Below, in pieces: positions 1-12,600 of a stretch of DNA of 64,000 nucleotides. Positions within the stretch are counted from its first letter, which is position 1, and each line of letters starts with the position of its first letter. The notes under the pieces are model-generated. The model saw nothing but the letters and a program-made list of their open reading frames with translations, did not search any database and was not told where the DNA came from. Source of the DNA: Apostichopus japonicus (Eukaryota > Echinodermata > Holothuroidea > Aspidochirotida > Stichopodidae); contig NC_092561.1 in the NCBI RefSeq assembly GCF_037975245.1, positions 9,917,001-9,981,000 on the forward strand, written 5' to 3'. The position numbers and the translations under genes were made by a program.

Positions 1-469
1 ATTATATTTTGATGTGTCTCTCATAGTTGAAATGATCGGAGTAATGTTTTGAGGGGCGGCATAGATGGAATGGTAAAGAATATGTTGAGAATAACCAGTG
101 GTGAACTGTTTCTAAGGCAGCTCTTAATCTTAGGAGTGCGGATACGCCAGGGTTTGATAGTACTGTTGGATTTTGAAACCGGGAGTTTGGACCCAAGGGC
201 AATTAAGGGAGTCGGAGAAAACATAAAAGGAAGGCCTGAGTAGGGAAACGGGGTAATTTCGACTGAACGTTTGACAAGGAGATTATTTGCAAGGCGAAGG
301 CTGTGTAAAAGTGTTTTGCTTGGACCCTTCAATCAATCAATAGTCGTAAGCCAAATTGGCCCGTTGACCTCCCCGAAGTTTATAAACAATCTTAGGTTTG
401 TAACCTTTTATAATGTTAATCCGGTGCCTGCCATTTTCGAGTAGTTGGGCTGCAGAACGGCCGGACCAT

Positions 470-740
470 TTGGTTAAATTGTCATTCCATCGTAAATGCG
501 GTCGGCCTGGCTTACGTTTGTAACCACAGGGTAGCCCACAGAGTACAGCACATGTAAGGCCTCCACAACGTACTGCATGTCCGAAACCTTTTGCGTTATG
601 TTGAAGAACAGTATCAGAAGAGAACAGCCATCGCCCGCGATCTTCGTATTTAGTTCATCATTCGACACATAGTCTCTCCATGTGAGACCAAGCAAACGAC
701 CCTTGTGACAGGTCAATTTTATGTTCCTCATTAACAAGTG
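470..740 (-). pseudogene. possible LINE reverse-transcriptase C-terminal fragment
   Basis: An 87-codon minus-strand frame contains a stretch reading GRLLGLTWRDYVSNDEL. This resembles the segment after the reverse-transcriptase core of several invertebrate LINEs (pattern R-L-L-x-I-x-W-x-D-x-V-S-N-E-E). The rest of the frame is not recognisable, and no RT catalytic motif lies nearby. I infer a short decayed LINE fragment. It could also be a chance match, because only about 20 residues look alike. Confidence 0.25.
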
Positions 741-792
741 ATAGGTTTAGATAACGAAAGTCTAACAGTAACGCCAGTCTCGTAGGGAGAGT

Positions 793-1150
793 TTACTCCG
801 GTTGCACACGAAGTGTGCCGCGCTGAGATTTCACGCCGGTTACGCACGAAGCGTTACGCGGGTGAAGCACGGAGAGTTTTAGCTGGTTAGGCACGGAGTG
901 TAACGCCAAGGACGCATAAGAGTTTACGCGGAGTGTAACGCCAGTGACGCACAGGGGGAAATTTCGCTGGTTACGCACAGAGTGTAACGCAATTGACGCA
1001 AGAATTTTTGCCGGTTACGCACGAAGTGTAACGCCAATGACGGACGAGATTACGCACGGAGTGTAACGCGTGGAGAGTTTAAGCCGGTTACGCACGAAGT
1101 GTAACGCCAGGGATACAAGGGGAAGTTACGCCGGTTACGCATGGAGGGAT
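793..1150. repeat. minisatellite of palindrome-containing units
   Basis: Degenerate tandem repeat whose core is GTTACGCACGAAGTGTAACG, an interrupted palindrome (GTTAC...GTAAC). The core recurs about ten times, separated by spacers of roughly 15-40 bases that often contain GGGAGAGTTT or CAGTGACGC. The short ORFs over it are by-products of the repeat. Confidence 0.75.
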
Positions 1151-2478
1151 ACACCAGGGACTCCATAAATTCTAATCAGCTTGCTTATATCTTTATTATC
1201 ACCAAATTTGACAAATAATTAATGAGCATATACAATTGGCAAAGTTCCAGCTTTCGATGACACACTCCAGTTGTGCATTATTTCTGACTGATTTTAAGGT
1301 AGAGAAATAACCACCCGTCTAGTGTAGCTGGTGTTAGGCAAATCGACTAGTATTGATGTTAAACGTGCAGTCAGAAAACTAAACGCGACCCAACTACTTA
1401 TTCTCCTGAGTCTACGGGTGCCAAATATAACAATTTCTGTCTTGGACACTCTCCTGACGCCCCTCTCTATTACTGAAACGGGGCCCATTTGCTTGTTGCG
1501 ACGCCACTGTCCAGGTTGAAGATGGAAATCTTTGTGGCAGGTGAAGAGGCTAGTATTGTGCTTCAACTGCTACACTTGGGCGCAGTTGCTCTTTGTTATG
1601 ACCCTCTGCCTCACGGTAAAGTTGGAACTCATTCCAATTGAAGGTGAATCCAAAGCTTGAAAGGAAACCACTAAATCAAAACATGGTATGTTGCTGTCAG
1701 AGTGTAATTATGATATCACATAGGCCTATGTTTGTATTAAGTAAACTTACCTAAACAAAAGATGTGACATTTTCAGCTAACAATATCTGGTAAACGCTAT
1801 GTAGGCATCAACATTTATGGTCCGAATAACCAGCGTTTGAACTTTCAGGGAGGCTGTCAGACGTGTGTGAGAAAGAATACAGTGCTGTGGAAAGCTTACA
1901 GACGGTGCAACAAAGGTATGGGGTATGATCTGCCGTTGAGTGAATCGTTATTTTGAAAAGTGAGAGTCGTGCACATAGACTTGCCCCTCCCTCACAAGTT
2001 GAAAGATTGGGACGGCTGCCCCTGGTCCTACGCCTATGTAAAGGAGTTGTTTCCAACAAAAATGTCAATCTTAGGAATAGTCTAAACTATAAGTTCAAGC
2101 AAAATCATGCGGGAGAATGTTATAGTTTCCCATCCCAATGGGGTGGGAGGGGGAAGGGGAGCTTATCTATTGACATCCCAATGGACTTTCCACTGTATTG
2201 TATATTATCACGTTTACCCCTTGCCTCTCGCACTTGTTAAAAGAGGCAAGGGGCGGGGAGGGGGTGCTATTTAGAACGTCGGAATGTAGCCTAACCTTGT
2301 GGTAAGTTTCGATGTTTTGTTATGTTTTTTTTCTCTCTTAGTACTTATTTTTGTTTAGCTTTACTGTTTACAAAGAGAACCATTCCTTCCTCGATCACCT
2401 CATATCTTTAATCCTTACCCGGCATTGTGTCTTACACAGGCAAACAGAGGTACAACAAATGCACTGTTAATTGCACGT
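1151..2478. other. no recognisable gene
   Basis: Unique-looking AT-rich DNA on both strands. The ORFs of 62-95 codons (for example near 1294-1566 and 1953-2240) show no domain, hydrophobic pattern or splice context that I recognise. The stretch lies downstream of the lectin gene. Confidence 0.5.
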
Positions 2479-2484
2479 TTTATT
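2479..2484 (-). terminator. polyadenylation signal AATAAA of the lectin gene
   Basis: TTTATT on the plus strand reads AATAAA on the minus strand, about 65 bases after the lectin stop codon. This is a normal spacing for a short 3' UTR. Confidence 0.5.
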
Positions 2485-2548
2485 AGCCAAGAAAAGAGTT
2501 CCCAATCACCAAACTACTCTACCACTGATTGGATTTCAATTTTAGAAC

Positions 2549-5046
2549 TTATTCATTATTATCATCCGTGTATTCACAGATGAATGCCAGACTGCTGCCG
2601 CAGATTGTATCATCCCATTTCCCGTAGTCAGTAGATGTTTTCCAAATCACCGCACAGTTCTGACCCCCTCTGGCATTGTCCGGCTGACCACGATCCCATC
2701 TGGTGTAGGAGCTAGTACTTCCATCGATCCACCGCCATTTTCCCTCTGAACCACTTTTAGTGTAACCGATTCTGACATGCTTTATAAAGGAAATTATAAC
2801 AAGAACTTGTTAAGAAGATACTCCAGAGGAAAACCTTAAAATTTACAGATGAGACAGGAATTAATATTATAAGCATTCTGGTGAAAATTGCATTCGGTTC
2901 CTATGTATCATTTTCCAGATTCCAGCAAAATTTTGCAGCAGAAGTGAACTTGAAGTAAGCAGGCGTAATGTCATATTGGCACATTAACAACTATGTTTCA
3001 TGTTTTTTTTTTGAAAATGTAATTACAATTTTTAAAAATTGAGATGTATCTCATTGGTGTATTGCTAATGGAGCACATAGTTAAAGAACCGGCATGTGCT
3101 TGTAACACAACTACAAGATACAGCTGATCAAGGGAGGCAGGGTGCCAACTTCTGCAACGAGTCACATACCTTTGCGAGAATATAACTACAAGCAGGGCTA
3201 ACCCTCCCGCCCCCCCCCCCCCCACACACACACCATATTCGCCCATGTAGTCGGCAAAATTCTGCACCAGTCGGCAAAATAAAGGAAAGAGCAAAACGAG
3301 GGGAAGGAGAGAGGAAAAGAAGAGAAAGAAGGAAGATAAAAGGAAGGGAGAATTAAGAGAAAAGAGAGACAGTGGCGTACGGTGTGCGGTTCTTCGGGTT
3401 CCAGTATGCCATGTCATGTGTTAATATAAGATTAAAATATGACACTTAACAGACAAGGCCTAACATTAGCTTGTGGTAAAACCTACCAGAGACTACAACA
3501 GGGAAGAGTGTGCTCCTCTTTAGCAGAATTGAAACAAGCAAACAATGGGGCTTATACGGATACAGAGTCACTGAACTCTGGGAACATAACTATGTAGGGG
3601 ACAACAAGGAAAATGAGAAAACAAATGAAGAGGAGGAGGTATGCCATACAGGGGAACAAAACATATAGACACTGAAATTGGGGGTGCTATACACTAACTT
3701 CACACCCTCTTGAGTAAAGTTGGAATCCTTACCCGATCCAATTTGTATGTATGTATGTATATTAGATCCTCCTGCAAGCAGGAACTCGCGACGAAGAAGC
3801 CTAATTGGCTTATCAAAGCCGCAAGCTGACCGAAGTCAGTCTCTCACATTCATATTTAACGTCCATGATTATTAATTGTCAATTGTCAACAACTCTGTAA
3901 CTGGACGACATACATTAATCTGGGAGTGACTCGAACCGGGGACCTTATGATTGAAAGGCACCGGTGTTAACCACTGAGCTAACACTCCATGAATTTCAAA
4001 ACAATAAAGTGAAAAAGTAATTGAAACAAAACATTTTGCTGTCAATGTGTAACTATGGCATCATAGTTTGCTTCAAGTCTACTGATGGTACAAACTATGA
4101 CAGTTTCAGCCGTCAATATCTTGAGAACGACATGTAGTGGTTGTGAATAGGATGCAAAAATTTCACCAGGATGCTTACAACGTGCTTCTTTCTAGTCATT
4201 CAATAAAATAAATTTTCCTCTGAAGTCTCATTCAAGAAGAAGAAAAACACTTAGTTGCATATTTTTTTGAAATGCTAGTTAGGCGGTTAAAGCCAATCCT
4301 AATATATGAACTAAACTCTTTCAATGTCAAACGATTTTGTATACCTCCCTTTTTAACTTATTGTTTGTATGGATTGTTAGAAAGGGGGGAGGGGGACCTA
4401 AATCATCACCCTGCCTTTCGGTCAGTCCCTTTGACATGTTCTTGAGGATATAAAATACTCGTTTAAAAATATATCTGAAAAAGCACAAAGAATAGCTAAT
4501 GATCCAGCAAGGCCATGAAATACTTCTTTAGCTAGGAAAGTGTAGGTCCAAAGTTATCCTACCACTCCAACCCTTCCACTTTCAAACTGGGGGCAGCGTT
4601 CCTCCATGCCCAGCGTGATTTAAATATTGTGTCTAGATTGTCTCACACGTTTACACAACTGAGGCTTTCAGTACGTGGTACAGATAAGACCAACTAGAAG
4701 CATATGTTTGCTTTACCGCGTTCAAACTGTAAGCATAAACACCCCCCCCCCCCCTTCACACACACACGCACACGCACACACGCATACCCGACTTGCTTTC
4801 ACACCACCGACAAAAAACATAACATATGAAAGTAGAGTTAACTTTCTAACATATTGATGACGTACCTGTCTGTCGGGAATTGGTTCTCTTACTGACTTCC
4901 ACCATTCATGGAGAAAGGTGTTCTCTTCGGATGAGTCGACAGTCACAAGACTAGCACGCCTACAGGAGCAGTTGTCAGGGTCCAATCTGAAGTTTTGGCA
5001 GTAGGACTGCGATGCGTCAAAGCTTAGGCGAGGCTGGTTGAAATAC
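2549..5046 (-). CDS. C-type lectin domain protein, QPD type (5' exons missing)
   Basis: Two minus-strand exons form most of a C-type lectin carbohydrate-recognition domain. The first (4866-5046) enters in the last position of a codon after a CAG acceptor. It encodes YFNQPRLSFDASQSYC, then ASLVTVDSSEENTFL, ending CAG|GTACG. The second (2549-2779) begins HVRIGY and continues through GKWRWIDGS, WDRGQPDN, QNCAV, GKWDDTIC and LAFICEY to a TAA stop. All four canonical cysteines are present, as are QPD and WDD of the Ca2+/sugar site. In this family QPD indicates galactose/GalNAc rather than mannose binding. Exon phases match across the 2.1 kb intron, which holds a SINE. No exon for the signal peptide or the opening Cys-Pro-x-Gly-Trp segment was found upstream, where 5.3-7.2 kb looks like inserted repeat DNA. 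The gene may be broken or have distant 5' exons. Likely secreted and immune-related by family. Confidence 0.8.
3742..3989 (-). mobile_element. tRNA-derived SINE, family 1, full copy
   Basis: Read on the minus strand, the head resembles a tRNA, with an A box (TAGCTCAGTGG) and a B box (GGTTCGAGTCA). The body contains GCTTGCGGCTTTGATAAGCC and CGAGTTCCTGCTTGCAGG, and the tail is a short ATAC repeat (TATG on plus, 3744-3760). It lies in the lectin intron. The same sequence recurs at 14090-14312 and, without the head, at 13420-13545. Confidence 0.8.
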
Positions 5047-7260
5047 CTGGGTGTTCCAAACAAATCAAGTGCTACAAAGAACTATCAACTGTTACGACTT
5101 CTCTTTACCACGTCTGTGCTCTTAATTTCATGTCTTTTAGTGGATGTCTTTCTTTCTTATTGGCGTGTTTCTATTGTTTTCATTTCTGTACCTAATTCTT
5201 TTATTTACTTGTTATGATGTTAATGAGGGCTGGAGGCAAGATATTAACTTCTGACTACCCAGTAATCCAACAATTACACTGTAAGAAAAAGTTGTATTTT
5301 TGCGTAAACTACCGGCAGCCAGGAGGACGCATGTGCTATCACGTTATTTAAGAGCAGTGTCACAAGTAAAGGAGTAATCCCCCACCTGGACACGTCTCAA
5401 TCTGCTTAGCGCTCGACACTCGAGACGAATGACATAAATAAATGACAAACTACCAAGAATTTTGCGAAATGAAACATATAATTTATTTACAACTCGACCA
5501 ATGACTTTTTGGTCTCGACAAAAGAAACATATATATACCCAACACAAAAAATACACACGTCGGTTAGCATTCGCTAACCCAACCAACCCTTCCAAATAAC
5601 TCTACTAAGGATCTGCCCTATCGCTTAAGTCTTCCCTATCGCTTAGACTTCTTCCCTATCGCTCAGACTTCTTCCCTATCGCTCAGACTTCTTCCCTATA
5701 GCTTAGACTCCTTCTCTATCGCTTAGATTTCTTCCGGCTGGTACCCTGCAGGTAAGCTCCAGACGGTACGGCGAGCCCCTCACACCAGCGTAGCCGTCGG
5801 GCCCCAACACTGCAACCCTATATGACAAAAACACAACAAAACTACTCCCAGGCATGCGCCAAATGGCAAACACATGGCTATACTTATATCTATACCAACG
5901 AATATTGTCAAACTATGACGTCAAGAGCCCCTATCTGACGTAAAATCAGCAAGCAAAACACAACCAATATGGTGTCACTAATTACCAAATAATACCAAGA
6001 ACCTCCGGGTCAACCCTTACCATGAAACACATAATAGCTAATCGATACTATATATCACAATAACAAAATGGCGGCAGCCCGATGTTTGGAAACAGAACAT
6101 GGTTAGAACGCCCTCAAATTGGCGATAACTACCCGTTCCACTACATGATAATATACAGAATCAATCAACCCAACCAAAGGCACTAAGGCGAACTTATAAC
6201 TCGTACACACTTATACGACCTAAAAATACCTTAAATGCTTTAAACGCATTTGACCCTAAACAATTACAAATTCGTATGCCTAAGCATGGATAAACATTTA
6301 ACAAAACTGACTGAATTGTGAGCCATAGATCGAGGACTCTTTAAAACACAATACATTAATTTCTCCACAAACCCTACTGTGCCATCAACAATACAGATAC
6401 CAATTAAATGCGTAATACGGACAAAAAAAATCAACTTACGGGATCGTCCTATTAGTAAATCCCGGATTAACTTGGTCAAACGGCCAGGGACGTAACACAC
6501 AGTAAAACGGCCCTTTGCGGTGTACATATACACAGAAATGTGTCCAAAATGATTTCGTCGAATAAGACAAGAACGGATACACACAGTAATCCTCGGGATA
6601 CGCTGATATGGCTTAGGGTAAAACACAACGCCACAAAATATCAACGTTCCCAGTCTTTAGGCTCATACAAAGAAGCCTAGGCTCATACAAAGAAGCCTGG
6701 GTAACGGCTAACACACAGAAGCCGAGGAATAAGACGGCGAAGACCGGACGGTGGTGAGACTCACACAGAATGCCTCATCCAACCACACCCCAATCCTTAT
6801 ATAGCGACCTTAAGTTGACCCCTGCCCTTACCCGCCAAAGCACAATCTACGAATTCCGATGGACCCGTTTCCCATTATGCACTTGCTCGGATCTACATAC
6901 ATTACCCGAGAAGAACCCGTCTCCCCATTGTTCACCTCCTAGAATTTGCATAAATTACTCGAAAGAAGAAATGAACAATTTGCAAAGGCATAGGCTACCC
7001 GGTGGAAATTTCCACCCACAAGGAATGCTAAAATACAATACAGGCGTGACAAGCAGTTTGTGTAAATCGGTGGGACGGTTTCTAACTGGTACATTGACAA
7101 ATATCGTCGTTAAAATTCCGTCAAAAGAACTTACCTACTGTCAACAGGTCCATTTCTGTTTAATTGTATACTTACTTCTTAAATCGGCAATTAATTTCGT
7201 GTAAATACGACTGAATACCACAACTGCTAAACTTGTAACATCTAATGTTTGGATGAATTT
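5047..7260. other. repeat-rich stretch, no gene recognised
   Basis: Upstream of the visible lectin exons. It holds a 19-20 bp tandem repeat at 5616-5733 (unit close to CCCTATCGCTCAGACTTCTT, six copies), a GC-rich patch at 5740-5815, and a 20-bp direct duplication at 6659-6699 (GCTCATACAAAGAAGCCT). A TATATAG motif at about 6797 could be a retroelement promoter. ORFs of 126 codons (minus, 6264-6644) and 144 codons (plus, 6770-7204) match no family I know. LTR remnants are possible, but I see no paired LTRs or protein motifs. Confidence 0.4.
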
Positions 7261-10075
7261 CAGTTTTAAAAGTTTTATTTATTTAGAGACCACTCAGCAT
7301 ATATATATATATATGAGAAAAAAATCTCATTTGGAGCACCAAATTGCATCTAAGTCAAGGTGAAAATGCAAAATTATTTACAAAATGAAGTGGGTGTTGA
7401 AGTGTGCTATATTGCACCAAATTGCATCTGAGGCCACCTGGAAATGCAAAAAATTTCCAAAGGGGAGGGGGACACCCCCTAGACCCCTCCCCCAGGCCGG
7501 CCATCAGTCTTCAGCCCCCCCCCCCCACTCAAAAGTACCTTCCTACGCCACTGGTTCTTGATATTCAATGAAAGGTCTTTGTTGCTGCAACTCCTGTTGA
7601 AGTTATTTCGGTCACGAATAAGCTAGTTCGGAGTTTGGCCCTTTAACGTAGACCAAGGCTAGGCTATATTGTATAATGTTTATAAACAGTACTCAACGCC
7701 GATCCGCTACAGATTTAGTGCGTAACGAACCTGTGCAATTGAAATACCTTCAGAGTGTATGTCAAGCTCCATTGAAAGTTCACCGATCAGCCAAGCAGTT
7801 GATTGAACAGGACACTTATAAATCCCACTATTGAAGAGAACAAGCGCACTACAATAACAAATGAAGGACAAACTCTATACATGTTTAGCTCACCTGAAAG
7901 CGTTCAGCTGAGGTATAGTTACCATGCGATTTTGACGAAATTCTTTCACTTTTTTGAATGGCTACCATTTCGTCATTTTTCATTCGATTTGGCCGATATT
8001 TCCTAATAGGTTTGTGTTAGTTTTCATAACACGGGATCATATTTTATAAATTTGAAGGTCATTGGAGGTGACGAGAGGTCATTTCTGATAAACGTAAAAA
8101 TATGCTACTCATCCCAGAGCTTTTGTCTAGATTTGCTGAAATGTTGTGGATATAACAAACATGGTATCTACAAGCTTTTAGCAGATGTTGCCAACTGTTA
8201 TACTTAGATAGGGACTTTATTGATATTATTGTTGGTCAAGAGTCATGTGAAGTCAACAGGATAAAACAGTGTAAAACATGATTGTAACCACCTTATCTCA
8301 AGAACAGGAACATGTAGGTTACCTATTCTGAGTTAGACAAACCCCTTGGTGTTAGTCATTTGACGTCAATTAGCTCAAATGTGAAAACGTTGTGACCCCC
8401 AGAGCAACGGAAATGTAACAAATCACAAGTCTCCTGCTTCCATGAGAAGGTATCATTTTGATAATAAATGTATTGCTTTTGGTGAAGGTCAAAACTCGTC
8501 AAAGGGTCAACAGCATCTGAAGAACTCATATAATCCAACCATTTTCAAGATATCTTACAATGATAGCATTGGCTCATACCATGTTATGATGAAGTCATTC
8601 TTCAAACCTCAATACAGTTTTGAATTCTGGTTTAGAGATATTACAAAGGTAGCTCTGCATTTTATGTATTCAAGAACACAAATTAGCGGTAATTACTGCC
8701 TTTTTGACTTTTCTTCTTTTTTGAATTTACTTCAAACTTGTATCATTGTCCATTTCAATAAAAATAATAAAATACATTTATCTTTACGTTTCTTTTTCAA
8801 AACAAATTCTTACAACTTTCTTTAACATTGTAACAAACTATGTCTACTAAGAAGGAAAATAAGCAAGGGGGAATGAGATGGGAGGAAATGGCACCTTTAT
8901 ACCGCCTATGTCTTACATATTTCGCACAAACAAATGGATAAACTGCCCAGAAATATTGCAAATCAACGCAAAATTCTCAAATGGAAGCTTAGCTGAGCTT
9001 CTGTAGCGTTGCTGCTCCTGATTAGATATAAAGTACAGTATGTTTCAGCTTTCCTCTGTCCGCGATATATTGAAAACTACTGATGGATCTGAAATCAGAA
9101 CAGGAACGGATTAGCAAGTTACCGGTAATAGCTTAAATAGATCATTTTAAAAATCTATGGCTGATGTTTTGATAGTACTAGTGACTTAGTTTAAGCAATT
9201 TTTCTGTACAACTAGCCTAAAATGATAAATAAGGAGAAAATGCAACATCAAAGCATCAATTTATGATTTATATTGAACAAGGAAAAATATACAAATCAGA
9301 CACTACTGAACATGAAATAACCAATAGCATGTACATTGCGACAATCAATCTAAGACGACAAATAGTGATTCCTTGCCGATATGAAGCAAGTTTGGATGCA
9401 AGATTTTTCAACTTCCTGCGGTGTTGACCCAACATGACCTTTGACCGACATTAACAACAATATAATTCATCTAATCACCAAGTGCCAACTACATACCAAG
9501 TTTCAAGTTCAAGCAACTTGAGATTGTGCATAATAATTAGGAAGCCATATTATTAAAGCTCAGTAAACATTACTATCTTTTAATGAACTTTCACGATAGA
9601 AAGAATCAACCCTTCATAATAGCCCATGTGTATGGTGTACGTACCCTACATCTCATTGCAGCTTTTGTGAACGGTCTTCTTAATTACTATACGCAAGAAG
9701 CGTCACTGGTTTTACTCTTTTGTTATGTCCAGTGTCTATTGGCATTAAATTGTGGACTCTTCTGAGTACTGTTATTGGGTAGGCTAAGTAAGCTCCTGGC
9801 TGCAATTGAGAAAACTATTTGAGGATTCAGTCAATACGTAAGAGAATAATACAAACTCAACATTTCGCTTACTAATGTATTCTGCTTAAACTATTGATTT
9901 GTATCATATAAAATAGCTGAAGTTACAGGTGCTGCATGTTGTTCAACAAGTTGCTTGTAAGATTCACTATATGTCTAGATTCAGCTTTAAATCTGGTTGA
10001 CTGAACAAAGGTGAAATGAGCCATTGGATCCAAAGCATTATGAAATACATCCCATTCTTTGAAACATCATATTAT
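7261..10075. other. repeat debris and unique AT-rich DNA, no gene
   Basis: 7320-7530 holds a common-looking repeat with GCATCTGAGGCCACCTGGAA and C/G-rich tracts; a related piece appears near 43850-43990. 8030-8400 vaguely resembles the 145-bp satellite units of 35.3-36.3 kb. No exon-like open frame with splice sites was seen. Confidence 0.4.
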
Positions 10076-10085
10076 AGATAGATAT

Positions 10086-10118
<33 letters not shown>
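10076..10118. repeat. (GATA)n microsatellite
   Basis: About ten uninterrupted copies of the tetramer TAGA/GATA. The 700 bases that follow hold no recognisable gene. Confidence 0.9.
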
Positions 10119-10849
10119 GATTTATTTCGTCCATAAGATATGGAAATTTGTCGCCAAAGTTTTAAAGTTACATACAGAATACAGTTAAATATTAGTATAA
10201 ACAAAACACAGAGAAGTTGAATGAAAAGGTAAAAATATCAATATGTATTTGAACAACATGATGGTATGTTATTAACTGGACTGGAATTCTTTGTTCTTTT
10301 ATTTGAATATTCTTGTCAGTCAATCCATGCCATTTTCTCCACATCGAACATCATGGATGTGGCTGAAATAGTGTGTTGCCACATGTCCTTAAGGGCTGTT
10401 AAGTTGCAAAGGGATGGGTCGCTCAGCTTAGATACAGAGGATACTTTTCTTTCAAAGAATCTATACATAAAATCATAACAAAAGGTCAAAGGATATTTCT
10501 GAACAAGAAATGCTGCTAGTGAAAATTGTTAACTCTGTGAGCCTATTATGTGCAGTTTTTTGTAGGTGTCATTGTTGAACATAGATTTCCAAAATCTTGT
10601 GAAATCAATTTCAAAATAATTTACTTTGCAAACTTTTGGTATTTACTTTACACAAATAGAGCAGGAGCCCAGAAGGTTTGGTGAGCTGGGAAGGTAACCA
10701 ATTGCTTTGTACATCACAATGTTCACAGTGCATTCCTGTATATGAAACCAGACGACTGGCAAACCTGCTGTGGTGGGTGTGGCTGTGAGGGCAACTTTAA
10801 ATTCGTCTAAAAGCTAAACTAGATCAGCTTTCATTGGTAACCCCATCAA

Positions 10850-11490
10850 AGTAAGTACAATGTGTCAGGTATGGCCCCAAAAGCAACAAATGGCCATAGC
10901 CAGTGATTATTGGTGGTGGGATAGCTTCGCCAGTCATCAAAAATTGACCTCTCATGGAGGGCCTAGGTCAGCTCATGAGGTAACCACTTGAAACATACTG
11001 GAAAATGATGGTTCGGACTCCAGATACAAGGGATGGGCATCTACAGTTATTTCTATTGGTGGGGTATCCCTGCCAGTGGACCCCCAAAATGCCCATCTCT
11101 CATTGACCTAGGTCAGCTCATGAGGTAACCAGCTGAAAACTACTGGAAAATGATAGGCAGGACTCTATATGTAAAGGATGGGCATTTCCAGTAATTTCTA
11201 TTAGTGGGGTACCCCTGCCAGTGGACCCCAGAAATGCCCCTCCCCTCATTGACCTAGGTCAGCTCATTAGGTAACCAGTTGAAACCTACTGGAAAATGAT
11301 AGGCAGGACTCTATATGTAAAGGATGGGCATTTCCAGTAATTTCTATTAGTGGGGTACCCCTGCCAGTGGATCCCCAAAATATCCCTCCACTCATTGACC
11401 TAGGTCAGTTGATGTGGTAACTAGTTGAAACCTACTGGAAAATGATAGGTATCACTCCATATGTAAGGGATGGGCATTTCCAGCTAACCA
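10850..11490. repeat. tandem repeat, ~145-bp unit, about four copies
   Basis: Successive units share GGATGGGCATTTCCAG, TGGGGTACCCCTGCCAGTGG, CATTGACCTAGGTCAGCTCA and ACTGGAAAATGATAGGCAGG. The phrase GGATGGGCAT recurs near 11031, 11176, 11331 and 11468. The two middle units are nearly identical, so part of the expansion is recent. Confidence 0.85.
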
Positions 11491-11924
11491 AACCCTCTGG
11501 GCTCCCGGTCTATAACGCTTTACAGTGGCACATTTCCTGATTTTATTTTCTAACACAGAGTTCGCAGTATTCGTAGTGAACGTATTGGTGGAAGGTTTTG
11601 GAGTGCTTTAACGAACATTCGGCTTATCGAATAGGCTTTGTAAGTTTAGAACATTCGATCTTTGTTACTAGATTAATTCATGCTGGCTAAAAGTACAAGT
11701 TATTGGCGGATATTCAAATGTGAGGGTGTGATTTACATGCTTTTCTTGGTAATATGTTAAAAAACTCTTGTGAAGTTGACTTTATATATTTATTGTTATT
11801 ATATTTCTTTAGCTACTAAGATTACGTAACAGTTCCATGATCAATTTTGTCCAGGTGTTATATATTGTAATCAAATCTTTACAAGTTCGAAATAAAGAAT
11901 GAACGTGCACGCGCCGAGCACGAG

Positions 11925-12600
11925 TATTAAATAAAATATATCGCAGTACTGAACCAAACATATCCCATTATTAATAAAATATATACCAGTATTATAGTCT
12001 ACCAAGTATATCTCCCCTTATTAAATCGAATATAGGCCTATCCCAGTATTTAATCAACCAATCACATTGAAGGTACGGTTTCTTCTGAGACCATGGCACG
12101 TGTCATGGTCCGTCTCGTGGTGTTCTTTTATTCACAAACCTTTCCAGGACTAACTCTCTTCGAAAAAGCCTTAGCCTAACACATATTAACATAAGACTGA
12201 TTAATTTACTGGGCATATATGTATTACATACACATCGTCGGTACAGCACTAACTTAGTGATGGTTGCAACCACTGACACTAAAATAACGGTTATCATCCT
12301 TCCACGTTATTTTAGTTCCGTGGTAACAACTTACTTCGCTATACTGGATTAGTCATTGCGCAAAAGAAACCGTACCTTCAATGTGATTGGTCGATTTAAT
12401 ACTAAAATATATAAAATTTAATACTGGGATGGATTTTAATTTAATACTAGCATATATTCCATTTAATACCAATATATATTATTTTTTATACATGGGTATA
12501 AATTCGAATTAATACTAAGACATATTCGAAATAATATGGATATATTTCCATGAAGTGTTGGTATCTAAAAACAGCCCTGTGATTGGCTGTTAACTATCCA
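11925..12600. mobile_element. foldback-type element with AT-rich arms
   Basis: ACCAATCACATTGAAGGTAC at 12057 is followed by 8 further matched bases, and the whole is repeated inverted at about 12365-12392. The AT-rich flanks (ATTTAATACTAAAATAT-like) are also roughly inverted about a ~280-bp centre. This arrangement suits a small foldback or MITE-like element. Ends and target duplication were not resolved. Confidence 0.5.

Noticed and set aside
2998-3417. 139-codon minus-strand ORF
   Set aside because: It crosses a poly-C tract and purine-rich sequence in the lectin intron and matches no family.
3918-3989. Possible tRNA genes at the heads of the SINEs (also 14240-14312, 56529-56600 and 62860-62932)
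   Set aside because: A and B boxes are present, but each head is fused to the same SINE body and does not fold as a complete cloverleaf on inspection.
6770-7204. 144-codon plus-strand ORF
   Set aside because: It shows no recognisable domain, no splice context and mixed composition, next to other equally long meaningless frames.
5740-7250. LTR retrotransposon
   Set aside because: A TATATAG motif and GC-rich patches suggest it, but I found no paired LTRs, primer-binding site or gag/pol motifs.
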